A stretch of 17,971 nt of DNA from CAZYSK01 sp964649415 (GCA_964649415.1 CAZYSK010000103.1:1-17971), one strand, 5' to 3'; shown: positions 1 through 7,355, counted from the stretch's first letter. Translations and numbers: made by a program. Notes: a model not told the origin generated them from the letters alone.

Positions 1-59
1 GCTCTGTGGTTGTTAAAGTGCACGTAGATACCGAGGGTATTTTATACAAGGAGGTTCAA

Positions 60-965
60 GTGAAACTGCTGGTCTGTGACCCAACGGATCCCAAGGCTAT
101 CGCGGCGATGCGCGAGGCCGGGATCGAGGTAGAGGTGCGAGATGACATCTCGCCGGATGAACTGGAGGAGGTCATCGCTGGCTACCAGGCGATGGTCGTC
201 CGTAGTCGCACCAAGGTGCGCGAGCCCTTGATTGACCGGGCCACCAACATGGAGGTGATCATCCGGGGCGGTGTGGGACTGGACAACATCGACGTGGACT
301 ATGCCGAATCGAAAGGCATCGCTGTGCGCAACACGCCCGCTGCGTCCTCCAATTCGGTGGCCGAGTTGACCATCGGCTTTCTCCTGGCATTGGTGCGCCA
401 GATTCCCCAGGCCACGGCCTCTATGTGGGCTGGGAAGTGGGAGAAGAAGGCGCTCAGTAAAGGTTCGGAACTGGCGGGCAAGACGTTGGGCCTGCTCGGC
501 TGCGGGCGTATCGGCATCCTGGTGGCCCAGAAGGCGGCCGCGCTGGGGATGGAGGTGCTCTTCCACCGCCGCACGCAGGTGGACGTGCCTGGCGCGACCC
601 AGGTTTCGTTGGATGAACTCCTCTCGCGCTCGGACTTCCTCTCGCTCCACGTGCCGCACACGCCCGAGACGCACCACGTCATCGACGCGGACGCGCTGGC
701 GAAGATGAAGGACGGCGTGTACGTCGTCAACTGTGGGCGCGGTGGTACGCTGGACGAGGCGGCCCTGTATGATGCGCTCGTCGGCGGCAAGGTGGCCGGA
801 GCAGCACTGGACGTCTTCGAGGACGAGAAAGAGGAGCGAGGACGGCGGCTGATGGCGCTGCCTCAGGTGATCGGTTCACCCCACATCGGCGCGGGGACGG
901 GAGAGGCTAAGGCGCGGGTGGGGGACGAAGTGGCCCGCATTGCGATCGAGTTCGCCCATAAGTGA
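60..965 (+). CDS. serA: D-3-phosphoglycerate dehydrogenase-like 2-hydroxyacid dehydrogenase (short form, no ACT domain)
   Basis: NAD-dependent D-2-hydroxyacid dehydrogenase, most likely oxidising 3-phosphoglycerate to 3-phosphohydroxypyruvate, the first step of cytosolic serine synthesis. I chose the GTG at 60 because AAGGAGG lies at 48-54 with 5-nt spacing; the frame stays open upstream to 6 without a better start. The 301-aa product has the N-terminal catalytic half (1-100), the NAD-binding fold with GLLGCGRIG (144-152), and the family catalytic triad as Arg227 (NCGRGG), Glu256 (DVFEDE) and His275 (SPHIGA). It ends just after the second catalytic segment, so the regulatory ACT/ASB domains of long SerA enzymes are absent; such short forms are common. 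The usual Pro after the catalytic Glu is missing. It is followed almost directly by a DUF1015 gene and lies near a GlyA-GcvT fusion, which favours a serine role. Other 2-hydroxyacid dehydrogenases (glyoxylate or hydroxypyruvate reductases) cannot be excluded from sequence alone. Confidence 0.88.
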   Translation: MKLLVCDPTDPKAIAAMREAGIEVEVRDDISPDELEEVIAGYQAMVVRSRTKVREPLIDRATNMEVIIRGGVGLDNIDVDYAESKGIAVRNTPAASSNSVAELTIGFLLALVRQIPQATASMWAGKWEKKALSKGSELAGKTLGLLGCGRIGILVAQKAAALGMEVLFHRRTQVDVPGATQVSLDELLSRSDFLSLHVPHTPETHHVIDADALAKMKDGVYVVNCGRGGTLDEAALYDALVGGKVAGAALDVFEDEKEERGRRLMALPQVIGSPHIGAGTGEAKARVGDEVARIAIEFAHK

Positions 966-985
966 CCTGTGGAATGGAGTTGAGA

Positions 986-2338
986 ATGGCAACGGTTCGA
1001 CCTTTCAGAGGTGTGCGCTACAATCCGGACAAGATAAGCGATCTCTCTACCGTCATCAGCCAGCCCTACGACAGGGTGCGGCACGGACTGCAGGATAAGT
1101 ACTATGATCTGAGCCCCTACAACATCGTGCGCATTATCAAGGGGAAAGCGCATGAGGGGGACGGCGAGGGAGACAACGTCTACACCCGCGCGCGAGATGC
1201 CTATACATCGTGGCTCCAGGAGGGGGTCCTGATGCGGGAGCAGTCACCTGCTCTGTACGTCCTCCATCAGACCGTCACCCTTCCCGACGGCGGCACGCGG
1301 ACGCGCAAGGGTCTCATCGCCGCGTTTGAGTTGAGCCGCTTCGATGAAGGCGTCGTATTGCCCCACGAGCGTACCCTGTCTGGACCCAAGGTGGATCGGC
1401 TCAACCTGATGCGTGCCACAGGGGTCAATTTCGGTCACATCTTCATGCTGTACCCTGGTGGTGGGATCAACGAGTTGCTGCAGAGTGCCATTGGGGAGCA
1501 ACCTGCCTTTGAGGTGAGGGAGCTTTTTGAGCACGACGTGTCGCAGCGGTTCTGGACGGTGACTGATCCAGACGTGATCAACGCCGTGGTCGAGGAGATG
1601 GCCCCCAGGCGGAACCTGATTATCGCCGACGGCCATCATCGCTACGAGACGGCGCTCAACTACCGGGATGAGATGCATCGCGCGGTTCCCGATGCCCCGC
1701 CCAACGCCGGTTTCAACTACCGCATGGTGACGCTGGTCAGCATGGAGGATCCAGGGCTAGTCATCCTGCCCACCCACCGCTTGATTCATTCCTACGGGCG
1801 AATGGGCGGGCCGGAGGTGCTGGAGCGGGCACAGGAGTACTTCGAGGTGACACCGGTGGCGGATCGGGCTGCGCTTGAGACAGCGCTCGCGCAGGCAGAG
1901 GCCGCGCACCCGCGAATCGGTTTCTACGGACGGATTGCTTCAATCCGCCGGATTGCTTCAATCCGCGGGAGCTACGCGGTGCTCACACTGGGCGACCCGG
2001 CCATCCTCGAGACGTTGCTCCCGGACCGGGCCGCCGACTGGCGCATGCTCGATGTATCGGTACTCCATGAGCTATTCATCGAGCGCGTCCTGGGGATTGA
2101 CAAGCCAGCCGTCGAACGCAAGGAGAACATCAGCTATCTGCGGGACCCGCAGATGGGATACGACGCTGTGGAGCAGGGAGAGGCGGAGTTTCTGATGGTG
2201 ATGAATCCGACGCGCATGAGCCAGGTGCAGGCCTGCACAGCCGCCGGTGAGAAGATGCCTCAGAAGTCCACGGATTTCTACCCCAAGGTAATCAGTGGGT
2301 TGGTCGCGATGCCCATTGGTGCTGAAGAACGGCTGTAG
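986..2338 (+). CDS. DUF1015 family protein
   Basis: Soluble 451-aa member of the DUF1015 family; biochemical function not known to me with certainty. The start at ATG 986 is chosen because GGAG (976-979) precedes it by 6 nt and the product then begins MATVRPFRGVRYNP, the typical DUF1015 opening; upstream in-frame GTG 962 and ATG 974 would overlap serA or lack this fit. Conserved stretches include SQPYDRV (25-31), LPHERT (125-130) and a strong ADGHHRYETAL motif (214-224). The DGHHR core resembles the catalytic motif of ParB-fold proteins, including the archaeal free serine kinase SerK. That resemblance, with the serA neighbour 20 bases upstream, suggests a role around serine or phosphoserine, but this is inference. 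Residues 316-327 read RIASIR twice and are encoded by two tandem 18-bp palindromic repeats, an in-frame insertion. No signal peptide or membrane segment is visible. Confidence 0.85.
   Translation: MATVRPFRGVRYNPDKISDLSTVISQPYDRVRHGLQDKYYDLSPYNIVRIIKGKAHEGDGEGDNVYTRARDAYTSWLQEGVLMREQSPALYVLHQTVTLPDGGTRTRKGLIAAFELSRFDEGVVLPHERTLSGPKVDRLNLMRATGVNFGHIFMLYPGGGINELLQSAIGEQPAFEVRELFEHDVSQRFWTVTDPDVINAVVEEMAPRRNLIIADGHHRYETALNYRDEMHRAVPDAPPNAGFNYRMVTLVSMEDPGLVILPTHRLIHSYGRMGGPEVLERAQEYFEVTPVADRAALETALAQAEAAHPRIGFYGRIASIRRIASIRGSYAVLTLGDPAILETLLPDRAADWRMLDVSVLHELFIERVLGIDKPAVERKENISYLRDPQMGYDAVEQGEAEFLMVMNPTRMSQVQACTAAGEKMPQKSTDFYPKVISGLVAMPIGAEERL
1931..1966 (+). repeat. Two tandem 18-bp palindromic repeats inside the DUF1015 gene
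   Basis: CGGATTGCTTCAATCCG occurs at 1931-1947 and again at 1949-1965, each followed by C. Each unit is an inverted repeat (CGGATT / AATCCG around a 5-nt loop) and 18 bp long, so it adds six codons without changing frame. The same core, with a variant loop, recurs in the palindromic elements at 8445-8461 and 13395-13411. Confidence 0.9.
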
Positions 2339-2377
2339 ATATAGAGCCCGGCACGACACGGCGGGTGTTCTTCGTAG

Positions 2378-2424
2378 AGACCCTAAAGGTAGACCCTAAA
2401 GGTTTTCTTAAACCTTTAGGGTCT
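2378..2424. repeat. Perfect 15-bp inverted repeat between convergent genes, with adjacent direct repeat
   Basis: AGACCCTAAAGGTTT (2391-2405) and its exact complement AAACCTTTAGGGTCT (2410-2424) flank a 4-nt loop. The first 13 bases are also directly repeated just upstream at 2378-2390. It lies between the stop of the DUF1015 gene (+) and the stop of the unknown gene at 2433 (-), so it could terminate transcription from both sides, though no clean T-run follows. The base composition is AT-richer than the surroundings, and I read it as a dispersed palindromic repeat that may double as a terminator. Confidence 0.8.
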
Positions 2425-2432
2425 GGTCTTTC

Positions 2433-2849
2433 TTACCCCTCCTGCACGAGCTTCTCGTACGCGCCCTGCCAAAGCGTTGGCTTGCGCGTCATCTTCTTGA
2501 CCCTGACGTCGGCGAAGTGGGGCATCAGTTGGGCCAGAGTGCCTGCCAGTTCTGCCCACCGACCCTCGTACATGACCGCGCTCAGTTCGTCGGTCATAGG
2601 TTCCAGCCAGCGCCACTTTTCGCGAAAGCGCTCAGCCTTCAAGAAGTAGTCGCGCCTTTCCCAGGCATCGATCGTTTGGTCGACCGTGTTGGCCATACCG
2701 AGGAGAGAGAAGACGATGAGAGCAGCCAGATCCTTGGCCTCTTCATCCAGGTCCGGCTTCTGGCTCAGACGGCGCAGTGCCTCGGCGATGGTGCGACGGT
2801 GTTGGTTGCGGATCGTGCCTGGGCTCTCGGTAGATATGATTCGACTCAT
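2433..2849 (-). CDS. Conserved-looking hypothetical protein, 138 aa
   Basis: I do not recognise a named family. The product is a mostly helical, charged, soluble protein with no signal peptide or long hydrophobic segment; there is a moderately hydrophobic patch (DLAALIVFSLLGMAN) and a basic C-terminal part. It starts 21 bases after the stop of the upstream pyruvate-kinase-C-like gene on the same strand, so the two are probably cotranscribed. Start choice is uncertain: GAGG on the minus strand lies 4 nt before a GTG at 2855 and 10 nt before the ATG at 2849; I prefer ATG. Codon use matches its neighbours and the opposite-strand frames look like shadows. A role linked to the upstream gene is plausible, but function is unknown. 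Confidence 0.72.
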   Translation of the reverse strand: MSRIISTESPGTIRNQHRRTIAEALRRLSQKPDLDEEAKDLAALIVFSLLGMANTVDQTIDAWERRDYFLKAERFREKWRWLEPMTDELSAVMYEGRWAELAGTLAQLMPHFADVRVKKMTRKPTLWQGAYEKLVQEG

Positions 2850-2870
2850 TTGCACGTTACCTCATCAGGA

Positions 2871-3443
2871 TCAGGGAATGCGCGGCTTGGCCAGGATCTC
2901 CCGAACCTGCAGCTCGTGAAAGGTGCGCGGGTAGGCGGGCATGCACACGATGGCGGTGTCGGCACCACTCCCCGAGCCGCCGATGGCGATGGCTTCCTCG
3001 TTCACGTTCAGCAGTCCGGCCTCTGCGGCCATGAGCAGGCACTCGACGGCGACCTTCATGCCCTGCGAGAAGCGATACAGCGTGTCGCGCACAACTTCGT
3101 CCGGTGCGCGCCCGCCGTATTTCTCGCAGAAAGCCGTGCCCACGCCGTCACCCAACGCGTGGATGCCGGTATGTACGACGATGCCCATATCCTCCAGTTC
3201 TGCCCTGGTCTCTGCTGACATGGTCCAGCCCTTGTTCTCCCAACCGTGGCCGATAGATACGGCGACGACCTTGACGCCTGCCGGGCCGAACAGGGCCTGC
3301 GCCTTGCGGGCCGTATCCCCGTGTGATGAGGCCACCACGATCTGCTTGATTCCCAGCGCCGCCGCCCGCTCTCCGGCGATCTGGAGCGTAGCGTCGGTGT
3401 TATGTGCCCCTCCCTTTTCGAAGATCAGGGTCTTGAGTTCCAT
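2871..3443 (-). CDS. Pyruvate kinase C-terminal (alpha/beta) domain-like protein
   Basis: A 190-aa protein resembling the stand-alone relatives of the pyruvate kinase C-terminal alpha/beta domain. It lacks the TIM-barrel catalytic domain, so it cannot be a pyruvate kinase; such proteins are usually annotated only by this fold and their function is unknown. Visible features are an N-terminal nucleotide-binding-like alternation (QIVVASSHGDTARKA, about 34-48), a VVAVSIGHGWENKG stretch, and a Gly/Ser-rich loop AIGGSGSGADTA near residue 160. The ATG at 3443 has AGGAGA about 6 nt upstream on the minus strand. It heads a probable two-gene operon with the 138-aa unknown downstream. No signal peptide or membrane segment. 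The fold call is fairly secure; the biological role is not. Confidence 0.75.
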   Translation of the reverse strand: MELKTLIFEKGGAHNTDATLQIAGERAAALGIKQIVVASSHGDTARKAQALFGPAGVKVVAVSIGHGWENKGWTMSAETRAELEDMGIVVHTGIHALGDGVGTAFCEKYGGRAPDEVVRDTLYRFSQGMKVAVECLLMAAEAGLLNVNEEAIAIGGSGSGADTAIVCMPAYPRTFHELQVREILAKPRIP

Positions 3444-3483
3444 GGTATTCTCCTCTCGATCAAGTTGTGTGACGCTTGACGCA

Positions 3484-3526
3484 TTTACACTGAGTCACAC
3501 AGAGGAGACACAGAGACACGCAGAGA
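3484..3526. repeat. Left arm of inverted CACAGAG-type repeat flanking the GxxExxY gene
   Basis: A run of CACAGAG/CGCAGAG units starting TTTACACTGAG. Read on the plus strand it matches the reverse complement of 3969-4011 at 37 of 43 positions without gaps, so the two form inverted repeats around the GxxExxY gene. Weaker similarity continues outward (TTGACGCA here against TCAGACGT on the other side). Confidence 0.85.
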
Positions 3527-3541
3527 GATATAGAGGAATGG

Positions 3542-3952
3542 TTAGGTCATGATGAAACGACGGATACCATCCTTGAGCAGTTTGACGTTGAAGTTGAGCA
3601 GTAGGCCAACCCTGCACCCAGAAAACCTCAGGTACGAGAGCACTTGAGCCTCGTGAACCGGCGTGATTTGATCAACCACTTTGAGCTCTACAACCCCCTG
3701 TCGCTCCACGAGCAAATCGACGCGGTATCCCTGATCCAGACGCACCTCCCTGTAAACCAGGGGCAATGCCCTTTGTCGTTCGAAGGCCAAACCTCGTTCC
3801 TGCAGTTCGTATGCCAGGCAAGTTTCATACGCTGATTCCAGCAACCCCGGCCCCAAATGGCGATGTACTTCAATTGCCGCGCCTATGATCTGTCTTGTCA
3901 GCTCACTCAACCCGGGAAGATCGCGCCCACCTGCGGACTCATCATTTCTCAT
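3542..3952 (-). CDS. GxxExxY protein (PDDEXK-like fold)
   Basis: A 136-aa member of the GxxExxY family (often classed with PDDEXK-type nuclease folds). The name motif is present as G36, E39, Y42 in GPGLLESAYE, and the nuclease-like acidic/lysine signature appears as D79 (YRVDLLVE) and E89-x-K91 (VELKVVD). Length is normal for the family, so the gene looks intact. Cellular function of the family is not established; a nuclease or nucleic-acid role is inferred from the fold. The start at ATG 3952 is preceded by an AGAGA-rich stretch rather than a strong SD. The gene is enclosed by inverted arrays of CACAGAG-like units (3484-3526 and 3969-4011), making the 3484-4011 unit look like a discrete insertion or small mobile cassette. 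No transposase is present. Confidence 0.9.
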   Translation of the reverse strand: MRNDESAGGRDLPGLSELTRQIIGAAIEVHRHLGPGLLESAYETCLAYELQERGLAFERQRALPLVYREVRLDQGYRVDLLVERQGVVELKVVDQITPVHEAQVLSYLRFSGCRVGLLLNFNVKLLKDGIRRFIMT

Positions 3953-3968
3953 ATTTCTCTCTGTGTAT

Positions 3969-4011
3969 TCTCTGCGTATCTCTGTGTGTTCTCTGCGTAA
4001 CTCTGTGTAAA
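3969..4011. repeat. Right arm of inverted CACAGAG-type repeat flanking the GxxExxY gene
   Basis: On the plus strand this reads as CTCTGTGT/CTCTGCGT units, ending GTGTAAA; the reverse complement matches 3484-3526 at 37 of 43 positions. The array also extends inward to about 3955 with the same period of roughly 9-10 bases, right up to the start of the GxxExxY gene, so it may contain that gene's promoter region. Confidence 0.85.
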
Positions 4012-4058
4012 CGTCTGACGCGCGAGTTGGAGATCGTGGCTACAGCGTCGGCTCGGGA

Positions 4059-7000
4059 CTAGTCGTGCCCTCCCATCGCCATGCGCACCCCCTCCTGTTC
4101 CGGGAAGCGTGTCAGCACTGTTGCATTCACCGGCAGCGCCACCCGCCGGCCGCGCATCAGCGCCTCCTCCAGCGATTTGCCGCCCAGGGGGAAGATCGCG
4201 ATCGGCGTCTCGGGCACGTTGTATCGCTTCTCGACGATCGCCAACCCCAACAGGTATCCATCCACGTCGATGGAACAGCTGGTAACCTGGCCGATGTGTT
4301 GTCCTTTCCGGTTGACCACCGGGTCGCCGGTGTGTGGACGGCGTACCCCTTTGTGGTTGACCCGGAAGCGCATGATCTCCCGATCTCGGCTCTGCTCCCG
4401 CGCGAGTAGCGCGTCCCGGCCGACGAAGAAGGGCTTGTGGTACTTGACGTATCCGGGGAAGCCGGCCTCGATGGGGGAGATGCCGAATGGCCCGGCCAGC
4501 TCGTGGCCGTAGAGAGGTAGCCCGGCCTCGGTGCGCGTGGAGTCACGCGCTGCCAGTCCCGCCGGTTTCACGCCGAGGGGCCCCCCTGCCTCCAGAATCG
4601 CCTCCCACAGCCGGACGCAGTCGTCGGGATGGACGAGAATCTCGTATCCCCACTCCTCGCCGGTGTAGCCGGTGCGCGCGATCACCAGAGGGATGTCGGA
4701 GAGTTCGCACTCCATCACCTCAGTGCGGCGAAGTCGGGCCAGCGCGGCCTGTAGCTCAGGATCGTCCGTCAGTGCCTGCAGCGTCGCCAGGGATGCCGGC
4801 CCCTGCAGCGCCAGGTCGCGTTTCTGTCCCTCTCCTGCCGCCGGGTCCTTCAGGTTGCGCAGGGTCGCCTGTGCCTCGACCTGCATCCACGGGCGCTCCC
4901 GGTCAATGCACACGCGCCGCTCGTTCACCGCGTTCAGCCAGTCCCAGTCTTTGTCCTCGTTCGAGGCGTTGACCACCATCAGGTAGTGATTGGGCCGCAG
5001 GCGGTAGATCATCACGTCGTCGATCACCTCGCTGCCGGGGTCGAGCAGGTAGCCATAGCACGATTGCCCGTCCTCAAGCCAGGGCACGTAGTTGGAGCAG
5101 ACCGCGTCCAGGAAGGCCGTCGCGTGAGGCCCCTCGATCTCGAAAGCCCCCATGTGGGCCACGTCGAACAGCCCCGCTGCCTCTCGGACGGCCTGATGTT
5201 CCTCGCTCACCGAGGTGTACCAGACTGGCATCTCCCACCCCGCGAAGGGGACGATTTTCGCCCCCATCTGCTTGTGGACTTCGTACAGGGGCGTGCGCTT
5301 GAGCGGCGAATCCGGCTCGTCCCAATGCCACGTCTCGCTGCTGGCCGGCGGTGCGGATCCCTCCAGGTGTTTCTGCCCGACGAAATACACCTTCGTCAGG
5401 TCAAACGCCTCCGGGCAGGCGGCGAACAACTCGGTGGCCGGGGTACCACTCTCCTCGCCTTCCTCTCCCCGGCGACCGTCTGCCGCAGGCATCACCTTGT
5501 CCCCCTGTCTCCCTGTCCCCTTGTCTTCTGGTAGCTCCACTTCCTCCACGATGACCGGTCCCTCAACCTTGCGGAAGATGTCCGCATCGTCGAATAGGAT
5601 GTAACCGTCGGCCAGCCCTCGCAGCCACGAGGCGACGTGGGTTGCGTTCTGCGGGCTGGGCGCGATCAGGTAACGGTCCCGCCCCCACTCGTCTGGCTCC
5701 TGCCGCGCCACGGTCACCTGGTCCATCAGTGTGCCGTCCCGGTTGAGCATATACGTCGAGATAGATGAGCCCGGCGTGAGTTCGGCCACGTTGGCAGTGA
5801 CGACCTGCTGGACGAACGGACGCGCCCGCCAGCCGGTCACCAGCAGCCCGGTGGGTTTGGGTGCGGGGTCATCCGGCAGGATCATGTAGTGCGGGTAGTC
5901 GCTGTGCTCGTACGCGAAGTCAACGCCGGCCTTCGCCGCCAGCGCCGCCACTCCCTGCCGCACCTCCTCCAGCACGTCCAGCTCGATCTTGCCACGGGGG
6001 AGCGTGCCGATGAGCCCGTTGTAGGCAAACGGCTTGATGTGGGTCAGGGTGCGGTGGATCAGCCCGGCAAGCCGGTCCATGTCGGCCTCGTCCAAACCAC
6101 GCTGGGTTACCCAAGGCGTGCCCAGGCGGACGCCCGTCGCCAGCGATGTCTCGACGTCGCCGGGGATGGTGTTCTTATTCGCCACGATGCCGGCTAGGTC
6201 CAGGATGCGCACGGCGGGCTCACCCCAGACGGGGAATCCGGTGTCGGAGGGGATGGACTTGAGGTCCACCAGCAGAAGATGGGTGTCCGTCCCGCCATAC
6301 GCGAGGCGGACGCCGCGACTCGTCAGGCCCGCTGCCAGGGCCTGGGCGTTGGCGATGATCTGGCGTTGTAGTTGGCGGAACGGCTCGCTCTGGGCGATGC
6401 TGAACGCGACCGCCAATGCCGCAAACTTGTTGCAGTGGGGGCCGCCCTGCTCGCCGGGGAAGACGGCCATGTCAATCGTCTGGGCCAGTTCCTCGTCCGT
6501 CGTGAGGATCACTGCGCCCCGAGGGCCGCAGATGGTCTTGTGTGTGGTGAACGTGGTGACGTGGGCAGTACCGACCGGGTTGGGATAGACCCCGGCGGCG
6601 GCCATCCCGGCGGCGTGGGCGATGTCGGCCATCAGGTACGCCCCCACCTCGTCGGCGATAGCGCGCAAGGCCTTCCAGTCGGGTGCCCAGGAGTAGGAGG
6701 TGTAGCCGGCGACGATCACCCGGGGCCGGTGTTCGTGCGCCATCTCGCGGATCGCGTCGTAGTCCAGCTGCTCGGTGCGGGGGTCCACACCGTAGGAGAC
6801 CACGCGGTAGCGTTGCCCGGAAATGTTGAACTCCGATCCGTGGGTCAGGTGCCCTCCCTGGAAGAGATCCAGTCCCATCAGCGTGTCCCCCGGCTCCATC
6901 AATGCCCAGTAGACAGCCAGGTTGGCCGCCGCGCCTGAGAGGGGTTGGACGTTGACGTGGATGTGCTCCGGGTGGATGGCATCGTGGGCGAAGAGTTCGG

Positions 7001-7355
7001 CGCATCGCCGTTGAGCCAGGCATTCGACGAAGTGCACGTAGTCCACTCCCTTGTAGAAGCGCCGGTCGGCATAGCGCCGGTAGAAGACCAACTGCCAAGG
7101 CACGTCACGCAGCCGCTCTTCCGGGTCACGCGTCATGCGCAGCGGCGGGTAGCCTTCTGCATAGATGTTTTGGAAGACGGAACCCAACGCCTGGCGGATG
7201 GCCTTGGGAGCGGAGGACTCAGACGGAATGAGGATCAGCTTGCGAGCCTGGCGTTCCTCTTCCCAATGGATGAGTTCGTTTACGAACGGGGCCACATCTT
7301 CCAGGTCAGCGCGGAGAAGGAAATCGGATGAGGAACTCGCTGTTGCCTTCTGCAT
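4059..7355 (-). CDS. Fused serine hydroxymethyltransferase - aminomethyltransferase (GlyA-GcvT)
   Basis: A 1098-aa cytosolic fusion. Residues about 20-480 are a PLP-dependent serine hydroxymethyltransferase (serine + THF to glycine + methylene-THF): IPSESS (43-48), YAEGYP (65-70), DIAHAAG (244-250), the PLP lysine K273 in TTHKT, and the substrate-carboxylate Arg410 in TGVRLGTPW. Residues about 686-1085 are a full GcvT, the aminomethyltransferase of glycine cleavage: FAGWEMPVWY (704-713), GLFDVAHMG (728-736), VIDDVMIYR (777-785), TGYTGEEWGYEI (895-906), RDSTRTEAGLPLYGHEL (937-953). Between them, residues about 500-605 resemble a degenerate GcvT N-terminal domain, followed by a low-complexity linker (610-640). 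The SHMT part has an extra block of about 28 residues after YAEGYP compared with standard GlyA. AAGGAG precedes the ATG by about 9 nt on the minus strand. The fusion would couple both methylene-THF-forming steps; other glycine-cleavage genes (gcvP, gcvH) are not in this window. Confidence 0.93.
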   Translation of the reverse strand: MQKATASSSSDFLLRADLEDVAPFVNELIHWEEERQARKLILIPSESSAPKAIRQALGSVFQNIYAEGYPPLRMTRDPEERLRDVPWQLVFYRRYADRRFYKGVDYVHFVECLAQRRCAELFAHDAIHPEHIHVNVQPLSGAAANLAVYWALMEPGDTLMGLDLFQGGHLTHGSEFNISGQRYRVVSYGVDPRTEQLDYDAIREMAHEHRPRVIVAGYTSYSWAPDWKALRAIADEVGAYLMADIAHAAGMAAAGVYPNPVGTAHVTTFTTHKTICGPRGAVILTTDEELAQTIDMAVFPGEQGGPHCNKFAALAVAFSIAQSEPFRQLQRQIIANAQALAAGLTSRGVRLAYGGTDTHLLLVDLKSIPSDTGFPVWGEPAVRILDLAGIVANKNTIPGDVETSLATGVRLGTPWVTQRGLDEADMDRLAGLIHRTLTHIKPFAYNGLIGTLPRGKIELDVLEEVRQGVAALAAKAGVDFAYEHSDYPHYMILPDDPAPKPTGLLVTGWRARPFVQQVVTANVAELTPGSSISTYMLNRDGTLMDQVTVARQEPDEWGRDRYLIAPSPQNATHVASWLRGLADGYILFDDADIFRKVEGPVIVEEVELPEDKGTGRQGDKVMPAADGRRGEEGEESGTPATELFAACPEAFDLTKVYFVGQKHLEGSAPPASSETWHWDEPDSPLKRTPLYEVHKQMGAKIVPFAGWEMPVWYTSVSEEHQAVREAAGLFDVAHMGAFEIEGPHATAFLDAVCSNYVPWLEDGQSCYGYLLDPGSEVIDDVMIYRLRPNHYLMVVNASNEDKDWDWLNAVNERRVCIDRERPWMQVEAQATLRNLKDPAAGEGQKRDLALQGPASLATLQALTDDPELQAALARLRRTEVMECELSDIPLVIARTGYTGEEWGYEILVHPDDCVRLWEAILEAGGPLGVKPAGLAARDSTRTEAGLPLYGHELAGPFGISPIEAGFPGYVKYHKPFFVGRDALLAREQSRDREIMRFRVNHKGVRRPHTGDPVVNRKGQHIGQVTSCSIDVDGYLLGLAIVEKRYNVPETPIAIFPLGGKSLEEALMRGRRVALPVNATVLTRFPEQEGVRMAMGGHD
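5493..5527. repeat. Low-complexity CTGTC/CTTGTC tract inside the glyA-gcvT fusion gene
   Basis: Plus strand reads ACCTTGTCC, CCCTGTCTC, CCTGTCCC, CTTGTCTT, a short-period run unlike the flanking codons. On the coding strand it encodes part of the hydrophilic linker DKGTGRQGDK (611-620) between the GcvT-like middle module and the true GcvT domain. It keeps the frame open. Confidence 0.7.

Noticed and set aside
2391..2424. Classical rho-independent terminator
   Set aside because: The stem is perfect but is AT-rich and not followed by a clear T-run on either strand; kept as an inverted repeat with possible terminator activity.
3484..4011. CRISPR array, because of the regularly spaced CACAGAG units
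   Set aside because: Units are about 7 bases at 9-10 base period, with no 25-40 base spacers and no cas genes; the arms are inverted relative to each other.
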